Source: Kiloniellaceae bacterium (GTDB lineage Bacteria > Pseudomonadota > Alphaproteobacteria > Kiloniellales > Kiloniellaceae). Taken from it: a stretch of 5,676 nt of DNA. A model generated the notes under the pieces. That model searched no databases, was not told where the DNA came from, and saw only the letters and a program-made list of their open reading frames with translations. Positions 1-5,064 of the stretch are shown here, piece after piece; the first letter of the stretch is position 1, and every line of letters starts with the position of its first letter. The stretch is taken from NCBI GenBank assembly GCA_028280915.1, contig JANQKX010000584.1:1-5676 (forward strand). Reading direction: 5' to 3'. The position numbers and the translations under genes are program-made.

Positions 1-1488
1 CATGCCATGAGCGGCCCGGGGCAGCCCGCGCAGGCGCTGCCAGGAGGCCGACAGGGGAATGCGGCCCAGGCGAATGCGGTCACACCATTCCGTCAGGGAC
101 CCGACAAACAGCCAAGCCGCCAGTCCCAGGCCGAAGGCGGCCAGCACCGGGCCGCCGGCAATCAGGTAGTGGGCCAGGAGCGCGACACCGATCGCCGTGA
201 AACCGGCGATGCTCAGGCGCTGGGCCACGCCCTTGAGATCCGCCCGCTTCCACGCCAAAAACGGTCCGATGGCCGTTAGAAAGATGAGCGGCACCATGAT
301 CGGGCCAAAGGTGGCGTTGAAAAACGGCGGGCCGACGGAAACCTTGTCACCGGTGGCCGCTTCCAGGAACAGGGGATAAAGGGTGCCCAGGAACACCGTC
401 CCGCAAGCCGTCGCCAAGAGCAGGTTGTTCATGATCAAGCCGCTTTCCCGGCTGATCGGCGAGAAGATGCCGCCGGGTTTCAGGCTGGGCGCCCGCAGGG
501 CAAAGAGGAACAGGGAGCCGCCGGTGGTGATGCACAGCAGCAAAAGGATGAAAAGTCCCCGCTCCGGATCGGTGGCGAAGGCATGCACGGAGGTCAAGAG
601 GCCCGAGCGCACGATGAAGGTGCCGATAAGGGAGAGGGAGAAGGTCAGAATCGCCAAGAGAATGGTCCAGACCTTCAGGGCATCACGTTTTTCCACCACG
701 ATGGCCGAATGCAGCAAGGCCGTGCCCAGGAGCCAGGGCATGAAGGAGACATTCTCCACCGGGTCCCAAAACCACCAGCCGCCCCAGCCCAGCTCGTAAT
801 AGGCCCACCAGCTGCCCAGCGCGATGCCGCCGGTCAAAAAGCACCAAGCGAGCAGAGTCCAGGGCCGCACCCAGCGGGCCCAGGCCGCGTCCACCTTGCC
901 TTCGATCAAGGCCGCGATGGCGAAGGAAAAGGCCATGGAAAAGCCCACATAGCCCAGATAGAGCATGGGCGGATGAAAGGCCAAGCCCGGGTCCTGCAGC
1001 AGGGGGTTCAAATCATTGCCGTTGGCCGGCGCCGGGAACACCCGCTCGAAGGGGTTGGAGGTAAAGAGGGAAAAGGCCAGGAACCCCAATGCGACCCAGG
1101 CCTGAACCGCGAGCACCCGCGCCTTCAGGCTGAGGGGCAGATTGCCCCCGAACAGGGCAACCGCGCTGCCGAAAAGGGCCAGGATCAAGACCCACAAGAG
1201 CATGGAGCCCTCGTGATTGCCCCACACGCCGCTGATCTTGTAAAGCAGGGGTTTGTCGGAATGGGAGTTGGCGACCACGTTCAGCACGGAAAAATCCGAG
1301 GTCACATAAGCATGGGTCAGGGCGCCAAAGGAAAGGGTCACGAACAGCAACTGCAGCAGGGCCGCGGGCCGGGCGAAAGCCATCCAGCCCGGGTAGCCTT
1401 TGGAGGCGCCGACCAAGGGCACGACGCCCTGCAAAAGGGCCACGACAAGGGCCAGGATCAAGGCATAATGTCCCAGCTCGGCAATCAT
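1..1488 (-). CDS. ccmF: Cytochrome c heme lyase subunit CcmF (partial, C-terminus beyond the window)
   Basis: CcmF is the multi-spanning inner-membrane core of the System I heme lyase; it receives heme from CcmE and, with CcmH, attaches it to CXXCH motifs of apocytochrome c in the periplasm. The frame is open from the ATG at 1488 to base 1, giving 496 codons of the roughly 640 to 660 usual for the family, so the C-terminal quarter is missing. Visible signatures are WGNHEGSM near residue 100, FHPPMLYLG around 171 to 179, the tryptophan-rich WWD heme-handling loop (residues 227 to 252, with GGWWFWDPVEN at 236 to 246), and GTFIVRSG followed by LTSVHAFA near 290 to 304. His172, His260 and His301 match the family's conserved histidines (173, 261 and 303 in E. 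coli). The fourth (E. coli 491) probably lies just past the edge. The start is two bases after the ccmE stop, with AGGA about 12 bases upstream, so translation is likely coupled. Confidence 0.97.
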   Translation of the reverse strand, partial: MIAELGHYALILALVVALLQGVVPLVGASKGYPGWMAFARPAALLQLLFVTLSFGALTHAYVTSDFSVLNVVANSHSDKPLLYKISGVWGNHEGSMLLWVLILALFGSAVALFGGNLPLSLKARVLAVQAWVALGFLAFSLFTSNPFERVFPAPANGNDLNPLLQDPGLAFHPPMLYLGYVGFSMAFSFAIAALIEGKVDAAWARWVRPWTLLAWCFLTGGIALGSWWAYYELGWGGWWFWDPVENVSFMPWLLGTALLHSAIVVEKRDALKVWTILLAILTFSLSLIGTFIVRSGLLTSVHAFATDPERGLFILLLLCITTGGSLFLFALRAPSLKPGGIFSPISRESGLIMNNLLLATACGTVFLGTLYPLFLEAATGDKVSVGPPFFNATFGPIMVPLIFLTAIGPFLAWKRADLKGVAQRLSIAGFTAIGVALLAHYLIAGGPVLAAFGLGLAAWLFVGSLTEWCDRIRLGRIPLSASWQRLRGLPRAAHGM

Positions 1489-1490
1489 GT

Positions 1491-1949
1491 TCAGTAGCTT
1501 TCCTGCCCGTGTTCACCGTCCGGGCGCCACTGTCCCGAGGCTTTCAGGGCATCGGCCACCTCCCGGGGCATGTAGGTTTCGTCGTGTTTGGCCAGCACCT
1601 CCCGGGCGACGAAGGTGCCGTCCGGATAATAGGTGCCCGCCGTCACCACGCCCTGGCCCTCGCGGAACAGGTCGGGCAGGATACCCGTGTAGCGGACCGG
1701 CACGCTTTCCTGCAGATCGGTGATGCGGAACACCACCGAGACACCGTCTTCGTGACGTTCCACAGAATCTTCCTCAACCAGGCCGCCCAGCTGGATTTCC
1801 CGTTCATAGGTGGGCTCGGCCAGGAGCTCGGTGGGCGAGCGGAACAAGGTCACGTAGTCGCCCAAGGCGGTCAGCACCAGGGCCCCGGCTCCCCCCAGCA
1901 GCAGCAGCCCGGCAACGACGAAATAAAGGCGGCGGGTTTTGCGGGTCAC
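1491..1949 (-). CDS. ccmE: Periplasmic heme chaperone CcmE
   Basis: CcmE is a membrane-anchored periplasmic chaperone that binds heme covalently through a histidine and carries it from CcmC to CcmF. The 152-residue product starts with a basic stretch (TRKTRR), then a single membrane anchor at about residues 9 to 30, then the OB-fold beta-barrel domain. The heme-binding motif LAKHDETYMP is intact: His122 is the covalent attachment residue and Tyr126 the expected axial ligand (His130 and Tyr134 in E. coli). I chose the GTG at 1949 because it is preceded by GGAGAG nine bases upstream, gives the family's usual N-terminus, and overlaps the ccmD stop as GTGA. A longer reading from 2147 would run through ccmD in another frame and is rejected. 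Length is normal for the family. The C-terminal tail after residue 135 is hydrophilic, as usual. Confidence 0.97.
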   Translation of the reverse strand: MTRKTRRLYFVVAGLLLLGGAGALVLTALGDYVTLFRSPTELLAEPTYEREIQLGGLVEEDSVERHEDGVSVVFRITDLQESVPVRYTGILPDLFREGQGVVTAGTYYPDGTFVAREVLAKHDETYMPREVADALKASGQWRPDGEHGQESY

Positions 1950-2188
1950 GAGCTTGAACTCTCCTGCGCAGTCTGAGTTGGGGCGGTTTGGGGCTGGGCA
2001 GTTTGGGGCTGGGCCGTTCTGGGCGCGCGCCGGGGCGGCCGCTTGGCTTCCAGTTCCGCCAATTGCCGCTTGCGCTTGGACAAGGTGTGCAAACTGGACA
2101 GGGTCAAGGCGATCATAAAGAGGGCGGTAAGGCCATATGACGGCCAAACGTAGACGGCATATCCGCCCATATTCAAAAATTCTTCCAT
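1946..2188 (-). CDS. ccmD: Heme exporter subunit CcmD, with an extended low-complexity tail
   Basis: CcmD is a small single-span protein of the CcmABCD complex that helps release holo-CcmE from CcmC. The 80-residue product opens with MEEFLNMGGYAVYVWPSYG, the typical CcmD N-terminus, followed by one membrane helix (about residues 14 to 33) and the usual basic, charged cytoplasmic stretch (KRKRQLAELEAKR, 38 to 50). The tail is unusual: residues 58 to 77 are four imperfect copies of TAQPQ, followed by serines, making the protein longer than many relatives. The start at 2188 fits family N-termini better than the internal Met7. The ribosome binding site is weak: AGG about 12 bases upstream, or AAGAG closer in. 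The gene begins 13 bases after the ccmC stop, and its TGA overlaps the ccmE GTG by four bases. Confidence 0.92.
   Translation of the reverse strand: MEEFLNMGGYAVYVWPSYGLTALFMIALTLSSLHTLSKRKRQLAELEAKRPPRRAPRTAQPQTAQPQTAPTQTAQESSSS
1958..2017 (-). repeat. Four imperfect 15-bp tandem repeats at the 3' end of ccmD
   Basis: Read on the minus strand, the units encode TAQPQ, TAQPQ, TAPTQ and TAQES. The first two differ by only one base (ACG against ACT in the Thr codon); the others have drifted. The array keeps frame and runs into the ccmE ribosome binding site. Confidence 0.8.
1959..1965 (-). promoter_or_regulatory. Ribosome binding site of ccmE
   Basis: On the minus strand AGGAGAG lies nine bases before the GTG at 1949. 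It sits inside the last codons of ccmD and settles the ccmE start in favour of this GTG over ATGs further upstream. Confidence 0.75.
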
Positions 2189-2201
2189 ACCGCTCTTGGT
2201 C

Positions 2202-2924
2202 CTATGCGTTGCGGAGCTGGGCCAGACTCAAGGCACGAACCCGAGCCGCCATCAACTCACTTTTCATTCTGACAATTAACAAGGTGGCGAAAAACAGCTT
2301 GAAGCCCAGCCCCATGATGAGCAAGGGCCACAACATGGAAGGGTCGATCGTCGGACCGTCCAAGCGGATAACCGACGCGGGCTGATGCAAAGTGGACCAC
2401 CAGTCCACGGAAAACTTGATGATGGGGATGTTGATGACCCCGACCAGGGCCAGAACCGCGGCGGCACGATAGCCCCGGGACTGCTCCTCAAAGGCGCCCA
2501 TCAGAGCCATGTGGCCCAAATAGAGAAAAAACAGCACCAGCATGGAGGTGAGACGGGCATCCCAGACCCACCAGGTGCCCCACATGGGCTCGCCCCACAA
2601 AGAACCGGTGACCAGGGTCAAAAAAGCGAAACCGGCGCCGATCGGCGAAGCCGCCTTGGCCGCCACGTCGGCCAGGGGGTGGCGCCAAATCAAGGAACAG
2701 GCGCTGGCAATGGCGATGAACACATAGATAAACAGCGCCATCCAGGCCGAAGGCACGTGCACGTACATGATGCGCACGGTCTCGCCCTGCTGATAGTCAG
2801 GCGGCGAGGCAAAGAGCGCCATGTAAAGGCCAATGCCCAGACAGGCGACGGTGCCGACCGTCAACCAGGGCAGCAGCGCATTGGCGATACGCAGAAAACG
2901 CGCGGGGTTGGCAAAACGATGCAT
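2202..2924 (-). CDS. ccmC: Heme-handling membrane protein CcmC
   Basis: CcmC presents heme on the periplasmic side of the inner membrane and catalyses its covalent loading onto CcmE. The 240-residue product has about six hydrophobic segments and the CcmC form of the WWD motif, WGTWWVWDARLTS, at residues 115 to 127. The two heme-ligating histidines are present as His56 in YVHVPSAW and His180 in STLHQPASV (His60 and His184 in E. coli). The ATG at 2924 is supported by AGGTGG ten bases upstream, which overlaps the TAG stop of ccmB. Stop is TAG at 2202. Nothing is missing or unusual for the family; its position between ccmB and ccmD is the canonical order. Confidence 0.98.
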   Translation of the reverse strand: MHRFANPARFLRIANALLPWLTVGTVACLGIGLYMALFASPPDYQQGETVRIMYVHVPSAWMALFIYVFIAIASACSLIWRHPLADVAAKAASPIGAGFAFLTLVTGSLWGEPMWGTWWVWDARLTSMLVLFFLYLGHMALMGAFEEQSRGYRAAAVLALVGVINIPIIKFSVDWWSTLHQPASVIRLDGPTIDPSMLWPLLIMGLGFKLFFATLLIVRMKSELMAARVRALSLAQLRNA

Positions 2925-2938
2925 GACGGTCGATCCAC

Positions 2939-3601
2939 CTACTCTAGCGCCTGGCGCAAAGCGACTCCGCTGGCTAGGGGCGCCACAAATAGCATTCCCA
3001 GCAAGAGTGCACTTAATATCATCAACGGGGCCTTAATGGCGCCATCGGAAATCCCCGCGTCAGTGGCCGCTATGCCGAATATGAGCACGGGTATGTAGAG
3101 TGGCAAGACCAAGAGCGGCACCAAAATACCGCCGCGGCGGGCACCGATGGTCAAGGCCGCGCCAATGGCGCCGATGAGGCTGAGGGCCGCCGTGCCCAGC
3201 AGCAGAGCGGGCAGCATGACCGTCAAGGCGGCAAAGGGCAGGCCGTACAGGATGGCGATCAAAGGCGTGGCGACGATCAAGGGCAGGCCGCTCACCAGCC
3301 AATGAGCCAGCACCTTGCCGAACACCACTAATTCTAGGGGCAATGAAGACAAAAACATCAATTCAAGGGTGCCATCTTCGAAATCCGCGAGGAACAGACG
3401 CTCAAGTGACAGCAAAACCGACAGCAGCGCCGTGACCCAGATCACGCCAGGAGCGATTCGCAACAAAATCGCGGCCTCGGGACCAATGGCAAAGGGAAAC
3501 AGGGCGGCGGTGAGGGCAAAAAACAGCACCACCGTGGCGGCATCGGTCTTTTGGCGCAAGGCCAGGCGCAAGTCGCGGGCGATCACTTTTTTAAGCGTCA
3601 C
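2939..3601 (-). CDS. ccmB: Heme exporter membrane subunit CcmB
   Basis: CcmB is the membrane partner of the ATPase CcmA in the CcmABCD complex, whose ATP hydrolysis frees heme-loaded CcmE from CcmC. The 220-residue product has about six hydrophobic segments and the family motif FLADFEDGTLE at residues 70 to 80, matching the conserved F-x-x-D-x-x-D-G signature. The start codon is GTG at 3601, not ATG. AGGGG lies nine bases upstream and overlaps the TGA stop of ccmA, which lies 13 bases away. Length is the usual one for CcmB (about 220). The last codons overlap the ribosome binding site of ccmC, so ccmB and ccmC are probably coupled in translation. Confidence 0.97.
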   Translation of the reverse strand: MTLKKVIARDLRLALRQKTDAATVVLFFALTAALFPFAIGPEAAILLRIAPGVIWVTALLSVLLSLERLFLADFEDGTLELMFLSSLPLELVVFGKVLAHWLVSGLPLIVATPLIAILYGLPFAALTVMLPALLLGTAALSLIGAIGAALTIGARRGGILVPLLVLPLYIPVLIFGIAATDAGISDGAIKAPLMILSALLLGMLFVAPLASGVALRQALE

Positions 3602-3614
3602 GGCCTTTTGCCCC

Positions 3615-4253
3615 TCACCAAACCATCTCGGGCAGGCTGTCCACCGCGAAGTCTTCCATTTTCAGCGCAATGGCGTCCTCAATCAGCAAATCCGTGTGGC
3701 TGGCGGCCACGATGGACCCGCCCTTTTCCCGATGACGCCGCACGATCCCGGCCAGGCGGCGCACGGAAGCCGCGTCCAGACCCACCGTGGGCTCGTCCAT
3801 GAGCCAGAGATCCGCCTTGGACACCAGCAGGCGGGCCAGGGCCAGGCGGCGGCGTTGGCCCGACGACAGCAGGCGCCCCGGCACCCGGGCCAAGGCCGTC
3901 AGGCCCAGTTCTTCCAGGGCCCCATCGGTCACGCCCGGCGCCCCCTTTTGGGCCCAAAAGCCCAGGTTTTCCGCCACGGTCAAGACACCCTTAATGGCGT
4001 CCAGATGGCCGATGTAACAGATTTTCCGTTGATATTCGCCCAGGTCCTCGAAGACCGGTTCGCCGGCCCAGGTGACCTGGCCGGCGCTGGGGCGCAAATA
4101 CCCGGCCATCAGGCGCAGCAAGGTGGACTTACCGCTGCCGTTCGGACCGGTCAGCAAAATGGCCTGGCCGGGCTCCAGGGCGAAGTCCAGGTCGCAAAAC
4201 ACCTGCCGCCCGCCACGGATGCAGGCCAATCCCTGGCCACAAAACTGCGTCAT
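3615..4253 (-). CDS. ccmA: Cytochrome c biogenesis ATP-binding protein CcmA
   Basis: CcmA is the cytoplasmic ATPase of the CcmABCD complex and the first gene of the operon. The 212-residue protein carries a complete ABC nucleotide-binding domain: Walker A GPNGSGKST (36 to 44), the signature LSSGQRRR (129 to 136), Walker B LWLMDEP (149 to 155) with catalytic Glu154, the D-loop GLD (158 to 160) and the switch His186 in ASHTD. The Q-loop region reads YIGHLDAIK (80 to 88); a GH in this place is common in CcmA. Length is typical (200 to 215). The ATG at 4253 has only a modest ribosome binding site, GGGTG eight bases upstream. The 5' side opens into the long regulatory gap, so the operon promoter should lie between this start and the terminator at 4512 to 4555. 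Confidence 0.98.
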   Translation of the reverse strand: MTQFCGQGLACIRGGRQVFCDLDFALEPGQAILLTGPNGSGKSTLLRLMAGYLRPSAGQVTWAGEPVFEDLGEYQRKICYIGHLDAIKGVLTVAENLGFWAQKGAPGVTDGALEELGLTALARVPGRLLSSGQRRRLALARLLVSKADLWLMDEPTVGLDAASVRRLAGIVRRHREKGGSIVAASHTDLLIEDAIALKMEDFAVDSLPEMVW

Positions 4254-4282
4254 AGGTCAATCACCCAAGCGCCGGCGCCTGT

Positions 4283-4296
4283 TTTTTCATGAAAAA
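4283..4296. promoter_or_regulatory. Perfect 14-bp palindrome upstream of ccmA
   Basis: TTTTTCATGAAAAA reads identically on both strands and lies 30 bases before the ccmA start, downstream of the likely promoter and therefore in the leader. It could be an operator for an unknown repressor. It does not match an FNR/FixK box (TTGAT-N4-ATCAA). Confidence 0.4.
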
Positions 4297-4334
4297 CAAA
4301 GATCATCCGAACGATAAAAACGCACTTTTATGAA

Positions 4335-4375
4335 ATTTTACAGAATTTTACCAGGTCAAATGGGGTAACTTTCAA
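4335..4375 (-). promoter_or_regulatory. Possible sigma70-like promoter of the ccm operon
   Basis: On the minus strand TTGAAA (4375 to 4370) precedes TAAAAT (4350 to 4345) with a 19-base spacer, one or two longer than ideal. A second TAAAAT follows exactly ten bases later (4340 to 4335). This is the only clearly AT-rich stretch before ccmA. Because of the spacer, the exact hexamers are uncertain. Confidence 0.3.
4346..4360. promoter_or_regulatory. 15-bp interrupted palindrome overlapping the putative ccmA promoter
   Basis: TTTTACCAGGTCAAA is symmetric about its central A except for one mismatched pair (TTT-x-ACC-A-GGT-x-AAA). It overlaps the possible -10 region, where a repressor could act. 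The binding protein is unknown. Confidence 0.3.
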
Positions 4376-4511
4376 TAACTTGCGGCCTTTAGCGGGGCGA
4401 GTTTTTGCGGATGCTATCCAGCAATTCCAAGACAATACTGTTTCGACTAGCCATTGCTTAGGGCGGCCCTGTGCCAGCCACGACGGCGGAGTTACAAACT
4501 GACGGAAGGGT

Positions 4512-4555
4512 AAAAAAGATGGGGCGGCCGCCGTGGTCGGGTCTGGCGGCCGCCC
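4512..4555 (-). terminator. Intrinsic terminator on the minus strand
   Basis: Perfect 11-bp inverted repeat GGGCGGCCGCC (4522 to 4532) with GGCGGCCGCCC (4545 to 4555) and a 12-base loop. Read on the minus strand it is followed after four bases by six Ts (4517 to 4512). On the plus strand no T run follows, so it acts in one direction. It lies upstream of ccmA and cannot end the ccm transcript; it must end a separate minus-strand RNA. Confidence 0.75.
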
Positions 4556-4666
4556 GATAGTTTCCAGCCTATTGGGGGCAATGAGGTGAGGCAGGCTGGA
4601 CCACCTCTGTCAGAGAGGGGAAGTCTCTGTGCTTTGAAATGTAGAAAGGGATTACGGTGGGAACTG

Positions 4667-4680
4667 GCCGCAATTGCGGC
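4667..4680. repeat. Perfect 14-bp palindrome GCCGCAATTGCGGC
   Basis: It reads the same on both strands with no spacer. As RNA it would need a small loop at the centre, so it could equally be a DNA operator for a dimeric protein. Confidence 0.55.
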
Positions 4681-4746
4681 AAGAATGTGAAATCTGGCGC
4701 GCCTGGCGGTTGTCTGGAAGGTCTTTAAAACCAATAGCTTGAAAGG

Positions 4747-4766
4747 TTAAGCCGGGATTAATCCCG
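4747..4766. promoter_or_regulatory. CtrA-like full site overlapping a 14-bp palindrome
   Basis: TTAA (4747 to 4750), seven bases, TTAA (4758 to 4761) matches the TTAA-N7-TTAA spacing known for the alphaproteobacterial cell-cycle regulator CtrA. On the minus strand the second half reads TTAACC, as preferred. The same bases carry the perfect palindrome CGGGATTAATCCCG (4753 to 4766). Another GGTTAA follows at 4779 to 4784. It could control the minus-strand RNA (-35 region) or the plus-strand gene. Confidence 0.4.
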
Positions 4767-4831
4767 CGCCCCTCCTTAGGTTAAATTCCCTGTCTCCCAT
4801 ACAATCAAATCCCGGCCATTGGCCGCGGAAC

Positions 4832-4860
4832 TTGCGAATGTTCTCATTTATGGTTAAAAT
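4832..4860 (+). promoter_or_regulatory. Sigma70-like promoter for the 5065 to 5490 gene
   Basis: -35 TTGCGA (4832 to 4837, four of six matches), a 17-base spacer, and -10 TAAAAT (4855 to 4860, five of six matches). Transcription would start near 4867, giving a leader of about 198 bases. The -10 box overlaps ATGGTTAA (4850 to 4857), a CtrA half-site (TTAACCAT) on the other strand. It is followed by the odd palindrome TTTACCGTAAA (4860 to 4870). Confidence 0.5.
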
Positions 4861-4879
4861 TTACCGTAAACGTACATTC

Positions 4880-4895
4880 TGTGACGGTCGTCACT
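4880..4895. promoter_or_regulatory. CRP-like binding site
   Basis: TGTGACGGTCGTCACT matches the CRP consensus TGTGA-N6-TCACA at nine of ten positions and has a perfect inner inverted repeat, GTGACG with CGTCAC. Its centre at 4887.5 lies 41.5 bases before 4929, where the -10-like hexamer TATCAA (4917 to 4922) would start transcription; that is class II activator geometry. If the promoter at 4832 to 4860 is used instead, the site lies downstream of the start and would repress. Confidence 0.45.
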
Positions 4896-4914
4896 GAATT
4901 CCGATCCCGGGTCA

Positions 4915-5013
4915 GATATCAAGGGCCCGTAAGGTTGGTTCGGGCGTCAGTGCTTCACGGCTGTGACAGAGAGTACGGATGCAGCTGAATAACGTCCGGG
5001 CCTTAGAGATATC
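4915..5013 (+). promoter_or_regulatory. Foldable leader element closed by a long stem
   Basis: GATATC (4915 to 4920) can pair with GATATC (5008 to 5013), and AAGGGCCCG (4921 to 4929) with CGGGCCTT (4997 to 5004) with one bulged G; a 3-base offset (5005 to 5007) separates the two helices. This encloses 67 bases containing a small GTG-CTT-CAC hairpin and a GTCA/TGAC pair. The layout resembles the closing stem of a cis-regulatory RNA. I recognise no known riboswitch class. Confidence 0.33.
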
Positions 5014-5015
5014 CA

Positions 5016-5041
5016 GCACGGAAGGGACCAATCCCACGTGC
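5016..5041 (+). promoter_or_regulatory. Leader hairpin just before the ribosome binding site
   Basis: GCACG (5016 to 5020) pairs with CGTGC (5037 to 5041), then an internal loop (GAA opposite A), then GGGA (5024 to 5027) with TCCC (5032 to 5035) around the tetraloop CCAA. It ends 10 bases before the Shine-Dalgarno sequence and could influence access to it. Confidence 0.4.
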
Positions 5042-5051
5042 AAGTAACCTC

Positions 5052-5057
5052 GGGGAG
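5052..5057 (+). promoter_or_regulatory. Ribosome binding site of the 5065 gene
   Basis: GGGGAG lies seven bases before the ATG at 5065, which favours that start over the in-frame GTG at 5038 (which is inside the leader hairpin) and over the internal ATG at 5107, which has no such sequence. Confidence 0.7.
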
Positions 5058-5064
5058 CAGAACG

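Larger units (their letters stand above)
4512..4720 (-). ncRNA. Candidate structured small RNA ending at the terminator
   Basis: A minus-strand RNA is implied by the terminator at 4512 to 4555, and no credible coding frame ends before it. The roughly 200 bases upstream are rich in hairpins: GCCGCAATTGCGGC (4667 to 4680, a perfect palindrome), CCTCT with AGAGG (4604 to 4618), and CCAGCCT with AGGCTGG (4564 to 4599). The 22-base loop of the last one reads, on the minus strand, as a C-rich run containing TCACCTCATTGCCCCC, able to pair with Shine-Dalgarno sequences. That resembles the C-rich loops of trans-acting small RNAs in Alphaproteobacteria. The 5' end is a guess, about 35 bases downstream of a CtrA-like site. 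I found no match to 6S, tmRNA or SRP RNA. Confidence 0.38.
4254..5064. other. 811-base intergenic region with no convincing protein gene
   Basis: This gap separates two divergently transcribed units. Frames inside it are short, lack ribosome binding sites, or run through the hairpin terminator. The part nearest ccmA (about 4282 to 4380) is much richer in A and T than the genes. The rest carries a minus-strand terminator, several perfect palindromes, CtrA-like and CRP-like boxes, a sigma70-like promoter and a foldable leader, each listed separately. In 4381 to 4511 I see only a short odd palindrome (4460 to 4470) and nothing else I can support. No tRNA, rRNA, 4.5S RNA or CRISPR repeat is visible. 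Confidence 0.85.

Noticed and set aside
583..1497. Plus-strand open frame of 304 codons opposite ccmF
   Set aside because: It is an antisense shadow of ccmF, whose motifs are unmistakable. The translation is Gly/Gln/His-rich, lacks domain features and has no convincing ribosome binding site.
1491..2147. Longer CcmE reading from an ATG at 2147
   Set aside because: It would add 66 residues by reading ccmD in another frame. The GTG at 1949 has a good ribosome binding site and gives the normal CcmE length.
2385..4292. Long plus-strand frames opposite ccmC, ccmB and ccmA (2385 to 3098 and 3315 to 4292)
   Set aside because: They are shadows of GC-rich genes on the other strand, with Gln/Gly/His-heavy translations and no family resemblance.
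4464..4490. TGGCAC-like sigma54 element on the minus strand
   Set aside because: The distance from GG to GC does not fit the -24/-12 pattern and the TTGC part is missing.
4522..4555. The GC hairpin as a plus-strand terminator
   Set aside because: No T run follows on the plus strand; the T tract is on the minus-strand side only.
4492..4734. 80-codon minus-strand frame in the gap
   Set aside because: It runs straight through the GC hairpin and its T tract, lacks a ribosome binding site and has a composition unlike a protein.
5038..5064. GTG at 5038 as the start of the orphan gene
   Set aside because: It is inside the leader hairpin and has no good Shine-Dalgarno sequence, whereas ATG 5065 has GGGGAG at ideal spacing.
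4254..5064. tRNA, SRP RNA, tmRNA, CRISPR or insertion-sequence remnants in the gap
   Set aside because: I looked for cloverleaf arms with a TTC-containing loop, the conserved SRP tetraloop region, spaced direct repeats and terminal inverted repeats with target duplications, and found none.
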